Assembly (NCBI GenBank): GCA_022701365.1
Contig: JAKUHH010000072.1
Location: 62,001 to 126,000 of the forward strand
Direction of reading: 5' to 3'
From: Mycocentrospora acerina
Lineage: Eukaryota; Ascomycota; Dothideomycetes; Pleosporales
DNA length: 64,000 nucleotides
Shown: piece after piece, positions 1-11,619 of the stretch
How positions within the stretch are numbered: position 1 is the stretch's first letter
Layout: each line of letters begins with the position of its first letter
Notes under the pieces: model-generated
Databases searched by the model: none
What the model was told of the DNA's origin: nothing
Seen by the model: only the letters and a program-made list of their open reading frames with translations
Program-made: the position numbers and the translations under genes

Positions 1-519
1 TGACCTTGGCGCCAGTCAGGATATGGAAGCCGATCAGCATGATATTGTTAAGAAGCAGCATAACTGCTGTGAATTCGTATGCAATTCTACTTTTGCCGAA
101 GGCGTAGTAGCCAAAGTCACAAATGTCCTTGATCTGCGGGTGCTTCATGATGAACTTGTGCATAGTCATCGAAGTGATGTAGAAGAGCACGCCAGCCAAG
201 ATCATAGTGATAATACCTGGGACCCATCCGAGAACGCTGGTAAAAATTCTTAGCAAGAAGGCAATCAATACACTAGAATAACAAAAACATACGAGAGCGA
301 CCAGGACTGCGCCATGATGGCAAGGCAGACTTGATCACCAGCAAGTAGCCACGCAGCCCTTTGCCATGACATTGTACGTAGCTTGATGTCGTGGCCATGG
401 TCTTCTTCGACTAAGGCATTGATGATTGATGTTGTGCTCCCGTTGTCCGATCCTTGGGCCTCGGCGTCGGCGACCTTGGACTGAGTTTTGACGATATCGT
501 CTGAGTTGTAGTCGGCCAT
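1..519 (-). CDS. Amino-acid permease, Aa_trans/Mtr-like (5' part, runs off left edge)
   Basis: This is the first 154 residues of a neutral amino-acid transporter of the fungal Mtr/AVT (Aa_trans) type, a plasma- or vacuolar-membrane proton symporter. Exon 1 is 519-293 and exon 2 is 236-1; the 56-bp intron (292-237) starts GTATGT and ends CCAG. Exon 1 gives a hydrophilic acidic tail of about 45 residues, then a segment beginning RTMSWQRAAWLL, the usual lead into TM1. Exon 2 opens VLGWVPGIIT (TM2), followed by KHPQIKDICDFGYYAFG, which is highly typical of this family, and then TM3. The start is the ATG at 519; the in-frame codon upstream at 531 is not ATG. The remaining eight or so TM segments lie outside the window, so substrate and integrity cannot be judged. 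Confidence 0.85.
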
Positions 520-1342
520 TGCCACTAGCAAAGATGAGAATCACGATTGACAATGTTGGGTTATCAGGCTCGTCGTGCTGGACTGTTGGGATATTTGTAT
601 TGCATGCTGAAAATACGCCCATGCAGTATCTAGTATACGTTTGTTTGGAACAACCACTGCATTTGTTAGTCGCTAGGTGAAATGGCGTGCTCGTAAGACC
701 GGGCTGGCCGAGTGCGTGGAACAAAGCCGACGAACCGCATGGTCGCGATGTATTAATTTGCCCGGGTAACGTAATTGGCGAAAGATACTGATAAGACTCA
801 CACACGGCTTCATTGGTGGAGGTGTTGATGCTTGTCAGCTGCCAAGCGAGTCTTGTTCACTCAAAGGAACCTGGGCGTCTTCGCGACGGATGTGGCGTGT
901 CAACCGCTTCAAAGTTATAGATGCACAATACCTATCATTTGACAGTGGTTTCCAGCACTGAGGAGCATGACACACGGATTATTGTCTGTAGGTGGATTTT
1001 AGTCCTCACGTCAAAGATGACGCAATTCATAGGGCTGATTGCGCATCAAGTTTGAAAAGTGTTAGGGCTCGTGCACTTCTGGAGCGACGATCGCGTCCCA
1101 CCCGTGTCGCGTTTTCTGCACTCACACTCAAAAGCAGAGCTCGATATCTGTAGGATGGTATATTTGCAAACTTTGTCTCATGCTACGGAAAAGGTGCATG
1201 GAGATGGAACAGGGTCGAACAGGCTATACCGCCAGACACATGAATGTTCAAATACTGCTGGAGATGTTGCGTTCCGGTAAAGATACTGAGAAAGGTTCGA
1301 ACAAACATGTCCTAAAACTTGTGAACGGCCAGAGCACAGAAT
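520..1342. other. Intergenic, no supported gene
   Basis: This stretch separates the permease start from the 3' end of the RBR pseudogene. It presumably holds the permease promoter. Open frames here have no splice structure or recognisable motif, and I see no repeat or RNA gene. Confidence 0.5.
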
Positions 1343-2768
1343 TTAAATTCGGTTTTGGCGGCAGCCCATGCATACGTTTATGTAACAATGGCGGCATTGC
1401 AAAATGGAGTTGTGATGCCGAGCACCACAAAGCTCGCAACGATAACCTTTTCTAGGCGCGTTGTCAGTGATGCGCTGGAATAGTCGTGAATGTTTGCATT
1501 CGTGATTTTCCTGCAGTTCCGCGAACACTTGATCAATACGTTGACGGCGCTCAACAGTAGGCAGGCCTCGTGGCGCGTCGCGATCGACAATTTCCTCCGC
1601 ACGTTCCTCAATGCGATTAGTTAGGGTCGGCTATCTCACAGCTGCACTTTTTCCATTCAACGCCACAAACATAGCCAAACTGAGCACTACAGAGACAACT
1701 ATATGATGTAAGAGGTAATACGCACGTGTAAGATGTGGGTACTCGCGTTATGTGATTGCATCCGGTGCGAAGTTGAATCACCCTTTTACAAGTGAAGCAA
1801 GTCTGCCATCCCTCGTGATGAGCTAACTCTCGTGTTTGGCGGAGTGATGGGTCGTCTGGACAATCAACTCCAATATGGTATGGATTGCTGCAAATGGAAC
1901 ATGTCTTTGATCCGCACCGGTGACAGTCGGCACAATTTTTTTCAGGAATTATGTTACCCGGGACGATGAACATTCGGCATTCTCGATTACTGCAGTATAT
2001 TCTGTTGGTTGTTGCAAACTCAACGCTGGCCAATTCGAAAATGGTAAGCTCTTCTGCGTCCATATGTTTTTAAATGGCTGAGAGAGGAATTAGGCGTTTG
2101 CAGCATCGAGGTGGAAATAACTCCTCGTCTTTGGTTGAACGCATGAAGAGGTCTTTGCAGCAATCTGCACAGTAACGATGAATGCACGTAGTACGAACCT
2201 GACGAGCACAACTAAATCTCTCGAGGCATGCTGCACATCGAAATTCGCCTGAAATCCTGTTCATTGCACTAGTTTGACGTTCACCATGTGTCATCGAAGG
2301 GCCAGCTTCAGTCTCGTCGTCGGAGAAATCCACAATGGAACTTGCAGCCATAGTGGTGGAAATTGAAGATATCAAGTCTTGAACTATTCCCTCGACCTCA
2401 GGGCGAATGGCACGCGAGGGCGCATAAATTTCGGCACTGTCGTTGCTCATTTGGTAGGCATAGCAGTGATCTTGATAGGACTGAGCCTTCTGCTCTGTGA
2501 TTTCGAGAATGAGAGCACCATCTGTGTGAACCGCAGCACCTATGCTCTGAGCTAGTTTCTGGTCATTGATGAAGTTCATGTAGTTCTCGAGCTCCGTCTT
2601 GAAGCTAGCGAAAGCGACTTCGATGTCAGGGACGTTGTCAATTGCATGTTTGCCTTTACTAGCCTGCGTATCTGCGCCGATTTCCTCGAGCTGCAAAGTG
2701 AATGCAACAGATTCATCCTCCAAAGGTACAGCGGGTAAGTGTTTTGGAACTGTAATAGAGGCGCTCAT
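1343..2768 (-). pseudogene. RBR (RING1-IBR-RING2) E3 ubiquitin ligase, disrupted
   Basis: The gene encoded a RING-between-RING ubiquitin ligase of the family expanded in filamentous fungi. From the ATG at 2768 it reads a long N-terminal region (SRAIRPEVEGIVQDL typical), RING1 (CAAC, CIHRYCADCC, PPRCC), IBR (YCSNREC, CHRCGSKTCSIC, PYH..DCP) and RING2 (CFTCKRVIQLRTGCNHIT, YVCGVEWKKCSC). It ends in the fungal C-terminal Cys/His module (HECKHSR, YRCELCG, CRHC, CMGCRQNR). Several lesions are visible. A TAA at 2070-2072 lies in frame between RING1 and IBR (PLSAI*KHMDAEE), with open frame on both sides. The intron after GCNHIT cannot be spliced while keeping frame. A frameshift near 1615-1640 puts the C-terminal module one frame off. 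A programmed event or sequencing errors are less likely because several lesions coincide. Confidence 0.8.
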
Positions 2769-4117
2769 TGTAGGTAGAACTTTCAATAACAGAATGACCA
2801 CAGTGAGAAAATCAAATTATCAGGCAGGGAAATGATTAAACCTAAAAAAATGATGTAGGAAATATGCTTAAATGCGACACCTACTCTTGCGTGGAAACGC
2901 GGGGAAAGACTAAGCGTGTGGTATATCAGTGGAACTATTTTGGAACGTCTTTGTTCTTTGAACTAGTAGTCTCTAAGTTCAATAACATCTAGCTAGATCC
3001 GGGTAGTTTTCTTAATGAGAACACGCAATGCGACGCGTTCTCAGCTGCGTTTCTACATGACGGTGGGGGAGCTTATGCCTATATACGACGGATAGGGAGG
3101 CTGATTGGTAGTTTGTAATTTTATTCTAAGCATCACTACTTGCACATGAAAATGTAGAGAGTCGGAACTCTCTCCGAGATATGGGACTTGTCGGTTAGTT
3201 TTAGCTAGAGTCAATCAACTGCTAGCAGTCCGAAAGCAGCCTTAAAGTCATGTTGGCCAGAATTCTTCTCTTCCCGTCGTTCTGGCGTCCTAACCCTCTC
3301 ATCATAGCATGAAGTGAAGCAATGAACCTTCAAGACGCCACCTTAGGTGCCCTCGGTTGTGCTACAATGCCGAAGGTACTATTTCAAACATCGACTTGTC
3401 TTCACAATTATAGCTACTGCGAAAGTTGAGAGGACGATGGTGATTCTGAAAGAGGTACGTCAAATGAGTGAAATTCAGCGGTTCGGTTAAGGGTGAAGAA
3501 CTGAAAGTCATTCTGAAATAGGCAGTCAAGTAGCAACTAAGAACTAGGAGAACTTGCGAAAGTGATATAGCTAATGCACGCCGAGCAAATAAAAGCGGTA
3601 AAAATTGCAAGATCTAACGACAGGCCCACTGGTCTTTGTTGGCGCTGAGTATCATCGTTACTCGTACTCAAAGACCCAAGTGCGATGATCTTCATCTTTG
3701 CTAATCTTTGTAAGAGACAAACCATTCAAATTGCCTCGTCTTGCGGCCCTGGAGAAGATACAACTTACCAGATCATCAGGAGTCTATTCGATCACCTGGT
3801 CTGTCGAACGTAGGACTATGTACTTATTTAAACAAATGGCTCTTGGACCATTTTTGTAGCTTTTGAGCTTGTTCAGTGGCGCCCAGGCTGCTCTGATTAG
3901 GGATGCTTTGCTTATTCTCTGTCGCTTCGATTTTCTATCCCGAACCATCGCAGGATCATTTAAATATTTTAGGCGATGTTATGTGAAAATTCTCTGAGCT
4001 ATTAAAGTTTCTGAGATCGTCTTGCAACTTCAAAGGATATAATGGCTTCCTCCTCTAGTTCGACGATTCGCTGCGTCCATGTAAGCTTGCGGTTGCCACA
4101 AACTTTTGGATATGCAA
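2769..4117. other. Gene-poor stretch
   Basis: About 1.35 kb with no convincing gene. Short minus-strand open frames at 3362-3610 and 3537-3725 are low-complexity hydrophobic translations without motifs or plausible exon partners. It may hold the former promoter of the RBR gene and the 3' end of the membrane-protein gene. Confidence 0.4.
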
Positions 4118-4688
4118 CTATTCGAATGCCGATTTAAGTTTTGAAAATGTTTTAGAGAAAATAGAAAGTTTACTGACATCTATCGCCGGGGCTGCGGACA
4201 TCCAACTAGCGACGAGCATATTCGATAATACCCAGCTCTTCTGAAACTCTTCACTTGTGAACCGACGATCATCCCAAAGATCAAACCTTTGCTTCGGGAA
4301 ATTGGATTGGAGATGCAACTTGAGAAGACGCGGATAACGCTCCATGCTCAAAATCGCCCTTGATACAAAGTCTCTGTAGAAGCCTATAGCTCCTATCGCA
4401 AAACCTGCTGAAGCGGAGACGATGAAAGGCAGTGCAGCTGTGCCGTATATGAGGGCGAAACACGTCGCCCCTGTAAAACCGAAGACAGCAGCCTTAATGG
4501 TTCCGGAAATTATAGCTTTTGTCATACTTTTACGTTGTGAGTGACGTGATTTGAGGATATATTGTACGCTGCCGAGCTGGTAAAATACCTGAGAGCCGGA
4601 ATACGTACAATAGTCCAGGGCCACTCATGTTGCCCCATCCTCCGCCCAAACTGAAAAAGTTCCCAAATGTATCTGCACTCAAGGCCAT
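4118..4688 (-). CDS. Small membrane protein of unknown function (165 aa)
   Basis: I do not recognise the family. The proposed model is exon 1 4688-4589 and exon 2 4515-4118, joined over a 73-bp intron that starts GTATTT and ends AAAAG. Splicing joins LLYVFRLS to AIISGTIKAAVFGF in frame and uses an ATG in good context (AAGATGG). Two hydrophobic helices, around residues 36-60 and 62-80, lead to a cationic-aromatic C-terminal region (RYPRLLKLHLQSNFPKQRF, then SEEFQKSWVLSNMLVASW). The shape suggests a two-pass organellar membrane protein. A start at the ATG at 4525 without splicing, giving 135 residues, is the alternative. The long second exon and motif-like C-terminus argue for a real gene. Confidence 0.55.
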
Positions 4689-6025
4689 CTTGTAATGCAG
4701 ATTATATGCGTCGCAACGTTTGAATGTCCACGCCCAGGCACGAAAACACGAATCCACTAGATGATGACTAATACGCCATCGTGCTGCTGTTCATTGGTTG
4801 CCTAATCTGTGGACCGAGCGTTGGGCAGCTCTTGATAGCCAACACCAAGAGAATTAAGAAGAACATGTGTCCGCAGTGGTCGCCATGAAGGCGCCACATG
4901 CTGATTGGTTGCAGCATTAGCCGATGACTCAGCACGTACTTTCCTCCTCCATATTGTAGGTAGTATGCACGTAGTAATACGATCATCAATTCTCTGTTGA
5001 AGATCGGCTCCAGGACCCCGCTCTCCCAGCCTCGTCTGAAGATCACGGGATTCCCACATATATAGACCAGCCTGCACCTCTCTGATAGTGTTCAATTTAA
5101 TCAATTGATAATATAACTTCCTTCGTGTTTGTACTCTATCGTTCAACATTCTCTACTTCTCTAGTCCAGCCCTATACTCTCCTTTCCTCCTCTCATCAAC
5201 ATGCAAGTGCACACTACGATGTATCGTACTGTATATCTGTAGTAGATCCGGTATATTTCTCACTCCGCTCGCATACTCTTTCTTAGAATTTCTATAACCA
5301 CCATCTCAGCTATGATGTTTACCTATGATAAAGCGTGTAAAACAAAACCGATTTAGAATGGTTACCTTGTTCGTGGTCACTAACTCCTTTGCACCAAATA
5401 CCCTGAGTTTTGTATTTATGATATAATTCGGGCCTCTGAGAGTTACACAAGTCTCTGATGCAAGTCAGCATAAGACGAAGCCATTTCCCGATAATTTACA
5501 ACTCGAACCAATTATTGACAAACGATGTAATCTCATGTCTATGACAAAGAACCTTAAATATGATTTACTAGTGGTATGGTTAAGCGTTTTTTTATCGATC
5601 GAGGTATTTCTAATGTTTGTTGATGCAACAGGATCATCTTGCGACAAATTGATCGCGGGCCTTGCCCAGGCCAGCTCAATACATGTTAATTATCTTGACT
5701 GGGCGACGTTCTCAATGAATTTAATCGGAAAAATACAAATTATTCATCTTGCTATGGGCCTGATGATTGTGAACAATATAATCAGCTTGACTACATCTCA
5801 AAGATCGATTTTTGATTATATACACGATCATGTATTTCCTTGTCGAACATTTCAAGATCTAAACATCAAATTTTCTGTCTAGCCAAGAAGCATGCGACCA
5901 TGAAGACTAAAGGAAAATGAATCGATACTTCTATGAAGTATCAGGTCGATTGCATTTTCCTCGCCAATTCGATTTGAAAATAGAATTAGCTTCATGCGTT
6001 TTCGCCGCTAAAACACGAAGCTACC
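4689..6025. other. Intergenic, weak ORFs only
   Basis: Overlapping minus frames at 4768-5149 have no motif. A plus frame at 5535-5882 starts with ATG and would encode a 115-residue hydrophobic protein, but it lies in AT-rich sequence and resembles nothing I know. The part just above 4688 probably holds the promoter of the membrane-protein gene. Confidence 0.4.
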
Positions 6026-7276
6026 TTACAAGTAATTTTCTCTTGTTCCTTGTTTTGCACTTCTGTAGATAGCTTCTATCATCTTATGCCTCAACAACGC
6101 ATCCTCAAAAGTCGTAACAGTGTGACCTTCATCTATTCCGACGCCAGCCCAGGCTTCCCAAGCTTTGCCCGTATTGAATGAAAAATCGGGTGCCTTCTCA
6201 ACCTGTACTTCTTCAATTTTTTCTCCTTCACCAGTTTCCATGCCATACATTGCTGCTTCTGGATTGTGCATGGCTAGTTTGATGGTCGGCTGGAACATCT
6301 GTATGTGTCCGCCCATCATGCCTCCTTCAAGTAGGAGCGAACCTTCCGTGCCGATGATCTCCCACACTAAGTCGCGATTTGTACGTGAGAGGCCTGGAGC
6401 ATAGGTAACGTTCACGACGCCGTTGCCATTCTCGAGAATTCCTGTCATGCTGACATAGTCGTGGGCTGTCTTCGGAACGGGCTCCGCGAGAGGTTTCATC
6501 TCAGCATCAAAAACTGTAACCTTTGGGCAGTTGTTGGCAAGTGTAGCTGAAATTTCCCTTATCTCGCCTAGAACAAAGCACAGCGCATCTATAGCGTGAC
6601 CGAATGGAACTGTGACAAGGTTCGCGCCGGCTTCAAGTGGGAGTCCATACGTGAAATTTTCCGTTATGAATGAGCCGAATAGTAATCCATGGCCATTCCT
6701 ATGAAGGTCAATATTCATCACAAGACTTTATCAACGTGAAAAATCTAAACTTACATGGTTGTGCCAACAATTCTTCCAAGTTTTCCAGAGGTAACGATTT
6801 CCTTGGCTTTTAATATCGATGGGTTTTGGCGCGCTTGCAAGCCCACCATGGTTCTCACACCCTTCTCTCTTGCCAATCGAGTGAGTTCTTCCGCTTCAGC
6901 CAAATTGCGAGCAAGCGGCCATTCCGAAAACACATCTTTGCCAGCTTTGATAGCGGGGCGAAGCAGCGCATAATGTTCTGGAACATTGACACTAACAGCT
7001 ACAATGTCAACGTTAGGATCCACGGCGATAGCGTCAGGGCTTTCATAAGTAGCAACGCCTTCCAAGGAATATGATTTTGCAGCAGCTTCAGCGGCTACTT
7101 TGGAGCTGTTTTGAAGCGCAGTGATTTTGTACAATGCTGACTTTTGCAGGTATCCAAGATGAGAACGAGAGGCCCAGGAGCTAGAATAATTGTCAAAGTC
7201 TGTGTAAAAGTTTGCTTCCAAATACTCACCCTTTTGCTGAGAGACCAATGAGTCCAATTCGCTTCGCTTCTGCCAT
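6026..7276 (-). CDS. Gal80-like Gfo/Idh/MocA oxidoreductase-family protein
   Basis: Three exons (7276-7230, 7180-6755, 6698-6026; introns 49 and 56 bp) give about 381 residues. The N-terminal Rossmann strand reads KRIGLIGLSAKG, split by intron 1, followed by SWASRSHLGYLQKS, a signature of fungal Gal80-related proteins. The usual EKP motif of NAD(P)-dependent Gfo/Idh/MocA enzymes, which carries the catalytic or cofactor lysine, is EWP here (FSEWPLARN). From memory this is how Gal80-type proteins look. The C-terminal beta-sheet domain follows (PLEAGANLVTVPFGHAIDAL, GTEGSLLLEG). It may therefore bind NAD(P) as a regulator rather than act as a dehydrogenase. The start is the ATG opening exon 1; an ATG-less reading from 7257 skips the glycine-rich loop. 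Confidence 0.88.
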
Positions 7277-8089
7277 TCTGGTATAGGGCTGGGTTGCAGC
7301 TCTGCCTTTTTGCGATAATGTAGTGAATTTGTTTTACGGAGTTCCCATAAGGACCCTATTTATGTCTCTTTTTTGATCATAGCATATCTCTAAACATTGA
7401 GTAAGATTGAAAATCCGCGGATTTTACGGGGTTAGTAGAGTCGTTGGTTGTATAACCAACGCATCTTCACGGACAACTGAGACACGAACGATACAATGAT
7501 GTAATCAACAAGGAAGTCATGGCCACATGTCATACGTGGAATAAGCTAGGTGAGTTCAGATTCTGTATCGAGTATATCGGAAAAAAATCTTCGGATACAA
7601 GGCTAGAATAATTAGGAACGATGTAGGAGGAGAGGTTAAAATGTTCTAAACGATATACGAGACTCCAACCAACCAGGGCCCAACTGGTACGCTTATCCTA
7701 GCCCGATGAACATCTAGCTCTGTCCTAGCTATCAAAGCAGTCGGTCCTTCTTTCTGTCATCTACGCTACGGAATGGCTTCCGAGACATTTGAGCATCTGC
7801 CAAGACATTTTCCAAGTATTTGTCTAACAGATGATTACACAAGCAGCAATACGGAGATAATAATTGCACATCGAGTACATTTCCGAATTACAGAGCAATT
7901 GTCCGTTTCGGGCCACGATGGCATGTTTTGAACGGACAGTAGACAAAATATGATTTCAAATGTTCTTGAAGTTTCCGAAGATTCAGAACATAAAGTCACG
8001 CAACATAGCGGAGTAAGGCTTCATAATCAGCAATTTCCAACACTCTACATAAATTTCAGTCCGAGAATCTTCCTTTCCAGATTTTAATC
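7277..8089. other. Divergent promoter region between Gal80-like gene and SDR
   Basis: About 0.8 kb between two genes transcribed away from each other, so it must hold both promoters. I see no open frame of note and cannot name a specific operator. Confidence 0.5.
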
Positions 8090-9118
8090 ATGGCCACCAA
8101 CTCACTTTTCGGAAATTCAACGAGCGCTCTCGAAGTAGCTCAGACCTATGCCACCCAAGTTAGAGGGAAGATAGTACTCATCACTGGGGTCTCGCAAGAT
8201 GGCATCGGAGAGGCTACAGCTCGTGCTTTCGCCCATGCTGGTGCTTCCATGATAATTATTACCGGTAGAAATGATGCTCGACTGTCATCTGTGACCAAGG
8301 CACTCTCGAATGAGTATCCATCAGTCAACATTCGAAGACACAAACTCGACTTAAATGCTCTTGAGGCTACGCTTCACTCTGCAAAAGAAATCCTTAATGA
8401 TGAGACAATACCAAAGATTGATATTTTAGTGGCCAATGCTGGTGGAAAGTTTGGGAAAACGAAGACGACGACGCCTGATGGCCTTGAGACGCATTTTGGC
8501 GTTAACCATATTGGACACTTCCTTTTTATCACCACCCTTCTCCCGAAATTGCAGTCTGCAGCTAAATATGGAGCGCAAGGATCCACACGTATAATAGTCG
8601 TGAGCAGTCTTGCCATGCTTGTATCTCCCGTCCGATTCTCCGACTATAACTTCGAAACCAACAACATTCCTGAAGAAGAGGCACCTAATTGGAATATTCT
8701 CAATCAGCTACTGGGCATAGAAAAACACGATAACTATGACCCTGAAGTCGCCTACGGACAAAGTAAGACCGCAAATGCACTCTTTGCGGTACACTTAAAC
8801 CGCTTGTACTCTGCCAGCGGCATCTTTTCATTCGCACTGCATCCAGGTGGTGTGCAGAGCCGAGCAGGAAAGAATTACCTAAATTCTAAAACGAAAGAGG
8901 AGGTAGAAGCTTTAACGATCAAATTTGATAAAAGCATCGACCAAGGTGCTGCGACAACGATAGTAGCGGCACTAGATCCCGGACTGACACCAGAGAAGAA
9001 TTCCTTTCTGAGCGATTGCCAATTTATCGATGTTCCTCCTTACGCTACTAGTGAAGAATTGGCCGAGAAGCTGTGGAAGCTCAGTGAAAAGATTGTTGCA
9101 GAGAAGCTCAGAGACTAG
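8090..9118 (+). CDS. Short-chain dehydrogenase/reductase (342 aa, intronless)
   Basis: An NAD(P)-dependent SDR of the retinol-dehydrogenase/WWOX-like branch common in fungi. Visible motifs are the cofactor loop TGVSQDGIG (residues 32-40, a TGxxxGIG variant), an acidic residue after the next strand (KLDLN, 85-89), NAGG (116-119), the structural Asn in GVNHIGH (139), Ser pair VVSS (172-173) and the catalytic YGQSK (Tyr222, Lys226). HPGGV follows, as usual. The length is normal and there is no transmembrane anchor. The start ATG at 8090 is followed by a plausible short N-terminal extension. Substrate cannot be read from sequence. Confidence 0.9.
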   Translation: MATNSLFGNSTSALEVAQTYATQVRGKIVLITGVSQDGIGEATARAFAHAGASMIIITGRNDARLSSVTKALSNEYPSVNIRRHKLDLNALEATLHSAKEILNDETIPKIDILVANAGGKFGKTKTTTPDGLETHFGVNHIGHFLFITTLLPKLQSAAKYGAQGSTRIIVVSSLAMLVSPVRFSDYNFETNNIPEEEAPNWNILNQLLGIEKHDNYDPEVAYGQSKTANALFAVHLNRLYSASGIFSFALHPGGVQSRAGKNYLNSKTKEEVEALTIKFDKSIDQGAATTIVAALDPGLTPEKNSFLSDCQFIDVPPYATSEELAEKLWKLSEKIVAEKLRD

Positions 9119-10718
9119 ATGGATGTTCGACAATCCGTTGAAGATGGTAGGACGATGGGAAACTAAAAGTCCTAGCAGCATTTATATAGCAAGGAAACTG
9201 CAATTTGCGATAAATCCCGATGTTAGCTGGGTTTCCAATTTCATGTGTAAGCCTATCGAAAGGTGGGGGCTTTTCAAAATCTAATTCCTGAATAGATCAA
9301 GTATACTTGAAATAAAAAGCTGAGGCTTTAGCTTGAGCGACGGACTTGGGAAATTCCCACTATATTCGTATTTCGGGATACCACTCTGACACTATATCTT
9401 GGTTTGACATCCTAGAAAGTCACGTTCTCTAAAAAATAATCTTGAGAGTGCATTATTCATAACTCAATCGTTCAGTAACGCGATAGCTATTGAATTTTAA
9501 CCATCGTCTTATTAAGCTAGTCCAAATAACAACGTTGCGCATCACAGAACTATCGTGAGTTGACTATTCCAGGAATTTCGAATGTCTAAGGCACTGACCA
9601 GCCCGAAAGCGCATTAGGAATGATCTATCGCGTATAGTCTACTGAGGCTTGACAAATGCATGCTGTAAATCCTACAAACGATATATCCATCACCGATTGC
9701 TCACTCCATTAACACATCTTTTCCAGCAATCATTCAACAGATCAACCACCAACCCTTTCACTCACACCCTACACAGAACTCCGCTTTCATTCTCATAGAC
9801 TCCATATACTACTGATCTACAAGTATCAAATTTATATCGGAGTACTGGATTGGATTCCCGTGGTCGAATTTTCCAGCATGCTTGCTCACGTCTGCGCCCC
9901 CTTCGTTCTAGCAATACCCCTCTGCTGGGTCGCATGAGAAGCAGGAGTGTATGGAAGTGAGTGCAATTTCTCAGTATGAAGTGGATTGGGAAAATATAGT
10001 CGAAGACAGAGGCTACCAACATCCGCAATGGATGAAAATGAACATTGGGACAAAGCACCTGCAATGAAAGGAGGAGAATTACGTAAGCGATCCAGCAGTC
10101 GGAGAAAGTAAATTTTAGCGGATGTTATAGACTGGTTGTTGAATATCGGTCGGACAAATTAGTTCTAGAATTAAGAAGAACATCTCACAAAGATACACAG
10201 TCAGAGATGTTTGCTTCAAGCAAAAATCGTCCTAGAATTTGAATGCTCCATATCATGTCATGTCAAATCCTGTGGAAATTCTGATGAGTGTATCTTACAA
10301 AAGTATTTTGCTCGTCGGCATTTCTCTGAAAAAAACATTTATAAATAAGGCTGAGACTGCTTCGACGTGAACTTGTGCCCTTCCTGTAGTGTGCAAGCAC
10401 AAAGTTATCTAGAGTGCTACGCGAGTAAAATAGCTGAACTCGGAGTCATCTCATAGCAATGATGCACACTATCTAGCATACAAATTCATCGCCAAGGGCG
10501 CTACATATCATAGCACACATGAACGAGTTATACTTGGGAGGCTATTGTGCAAATGCGCTACCTAATGCAGGGTCCTGACGCGCTTAGCTTGATTGCCCCA
10601 CGTCAAGCTACTCAAGCTCCCAGACATAAGAGTTGATGCTCAACGCAAGTTTTCTCCTCGCTGTCTCACCTAACGCGCTTTTATCCTCATTCCTTGAGCC
10701 GTCTACAAACACGACAAG
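9119..10718. other. Gene-poor stretch
   Basis: About 1.6 kb without a supported gene. A 100-codon minus frame at 9762-10064 has no motif and mixed composition. The 3' part holds the promoter of the macrodomain gene. I see no tandem repeat or RNA gene. Confidence 0.45.
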
Positions 10719-11619
10719 ATGGCGCCGACCAGCCTGTCCGAGATACCCACCATCGCCGATCTCTATGCACACGAAGAACTGGCCCCCGCGTCGACCCCCG
10801 CCTACTCCCCCGCCTTCAACAGCGTAATCTCAGTGATACGCCAAGACATTACCACGCTCGCCGTCTCCGCTATTGTCAACGCCGCCAACACGTCTTTGCT
10901 GGGCGGGGGAGGTGTGGACGGTGCCATCCACCGTGCCGCAGGACCTGGCTTGCTCGACGAATGCGAGACGCTTCATGGATGCGCGACAGGCAGCGCCAAG
11001 ATGACTGATGCATACGAACTGCCCTGTGACAAGGTAATTCATGCAGTGGGACCTGTATACTGGCAGGAGGGGAGGGACAGATCCTCGTTGTTGCTCGCAG
11101 GATGTTACAGGACGAGCCTGGAACTCGCAGTCAAAGAGGGCTGCCGAAGTATCGCCTTTTCTGCAATCAGCACAGGAGTCTATGGATACCCTAGCGGAGA
11201 GGCGAGCCTTGTCGCTTTGGAGACTACAAGGAAGTTTCTCGACGAGGGGCATCAGGCGGACACACTGGAGCGCGTCATTTTCTGCAACTTTCTGCAAAAG
11301 GATGAAGATGCCTACTTCAACAATATACCGTAAGTTAAGAATGTGTTTACGTAGATTTACCATCTAATGACACATGTGTAGAAAATTCTTTCCCCCTGCC
11401 AGGGAACGGGAGCGGGAGCCGTCTAACAACGAGACCGAGATCGCGTCACAGCTTCCGGATGTGCCGACCACCAAACCAAAAGACGTCGAAGATACGCAGC
11501 AGCTGTGCACGAAGAGGCAAAAGACAAGCGAGACGACTGATGATGAAGAAGAAGAAGAAGAAGAAGAAGATTTTGTGATGGTAGAAAAAGAGGAAATCAA
11601 GCCAAGGTCCGAGACATAG
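10719..11619 (+). CDS. Macrodomain protein, MacroD-type (282 aa)
   Basis: Exons 10719-11329 and 11382-11619 (52-bp intron, GTAAGT..GTGTAG). The macrodomain binds ADP-ribose or O-acetyl-ADP-ribose, and MacroD-type members hydrolyse mono-ADP-ribose from proteins. Diagnostic residues are present: NAAN at 54-57, then GGGGVDGAIHRAAG at 62-75 (substrate loop), the CDKVIHAVGPVYW strand, and STGVYGYP, the second phosphate-binding loop. Exon 2 adds a charged tail ending in a run of glutamates, encoded by a GAA microsatellite at about 11546-11570, followed by FVMVEKEE. The tail is low complexity and probably disordered; some fungal homologues have a similar acidic extension. Confidence 0.9.

Noticed and set aside
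335..805. Long minus-strand frame overlapping the permease start
   Set aside because: It is a shadow of permease exon 1 and the region upstream, with no motif.
4925..4931. TGACTCA, a Gcn4/AP-1-type site
   Set aside because: A single 7-mer is expected by chance several times in 64 kb; no further support.
5535..5882. 115-codon hydrophobic plus-strand frame
   Set aside because: AT-rich context gives hydrophobic open frames by chance. No family or splice evidence.
9762..10064. 100-codon minus frame
   Set aside because: No domain, mixed composition, and no plausible start context.
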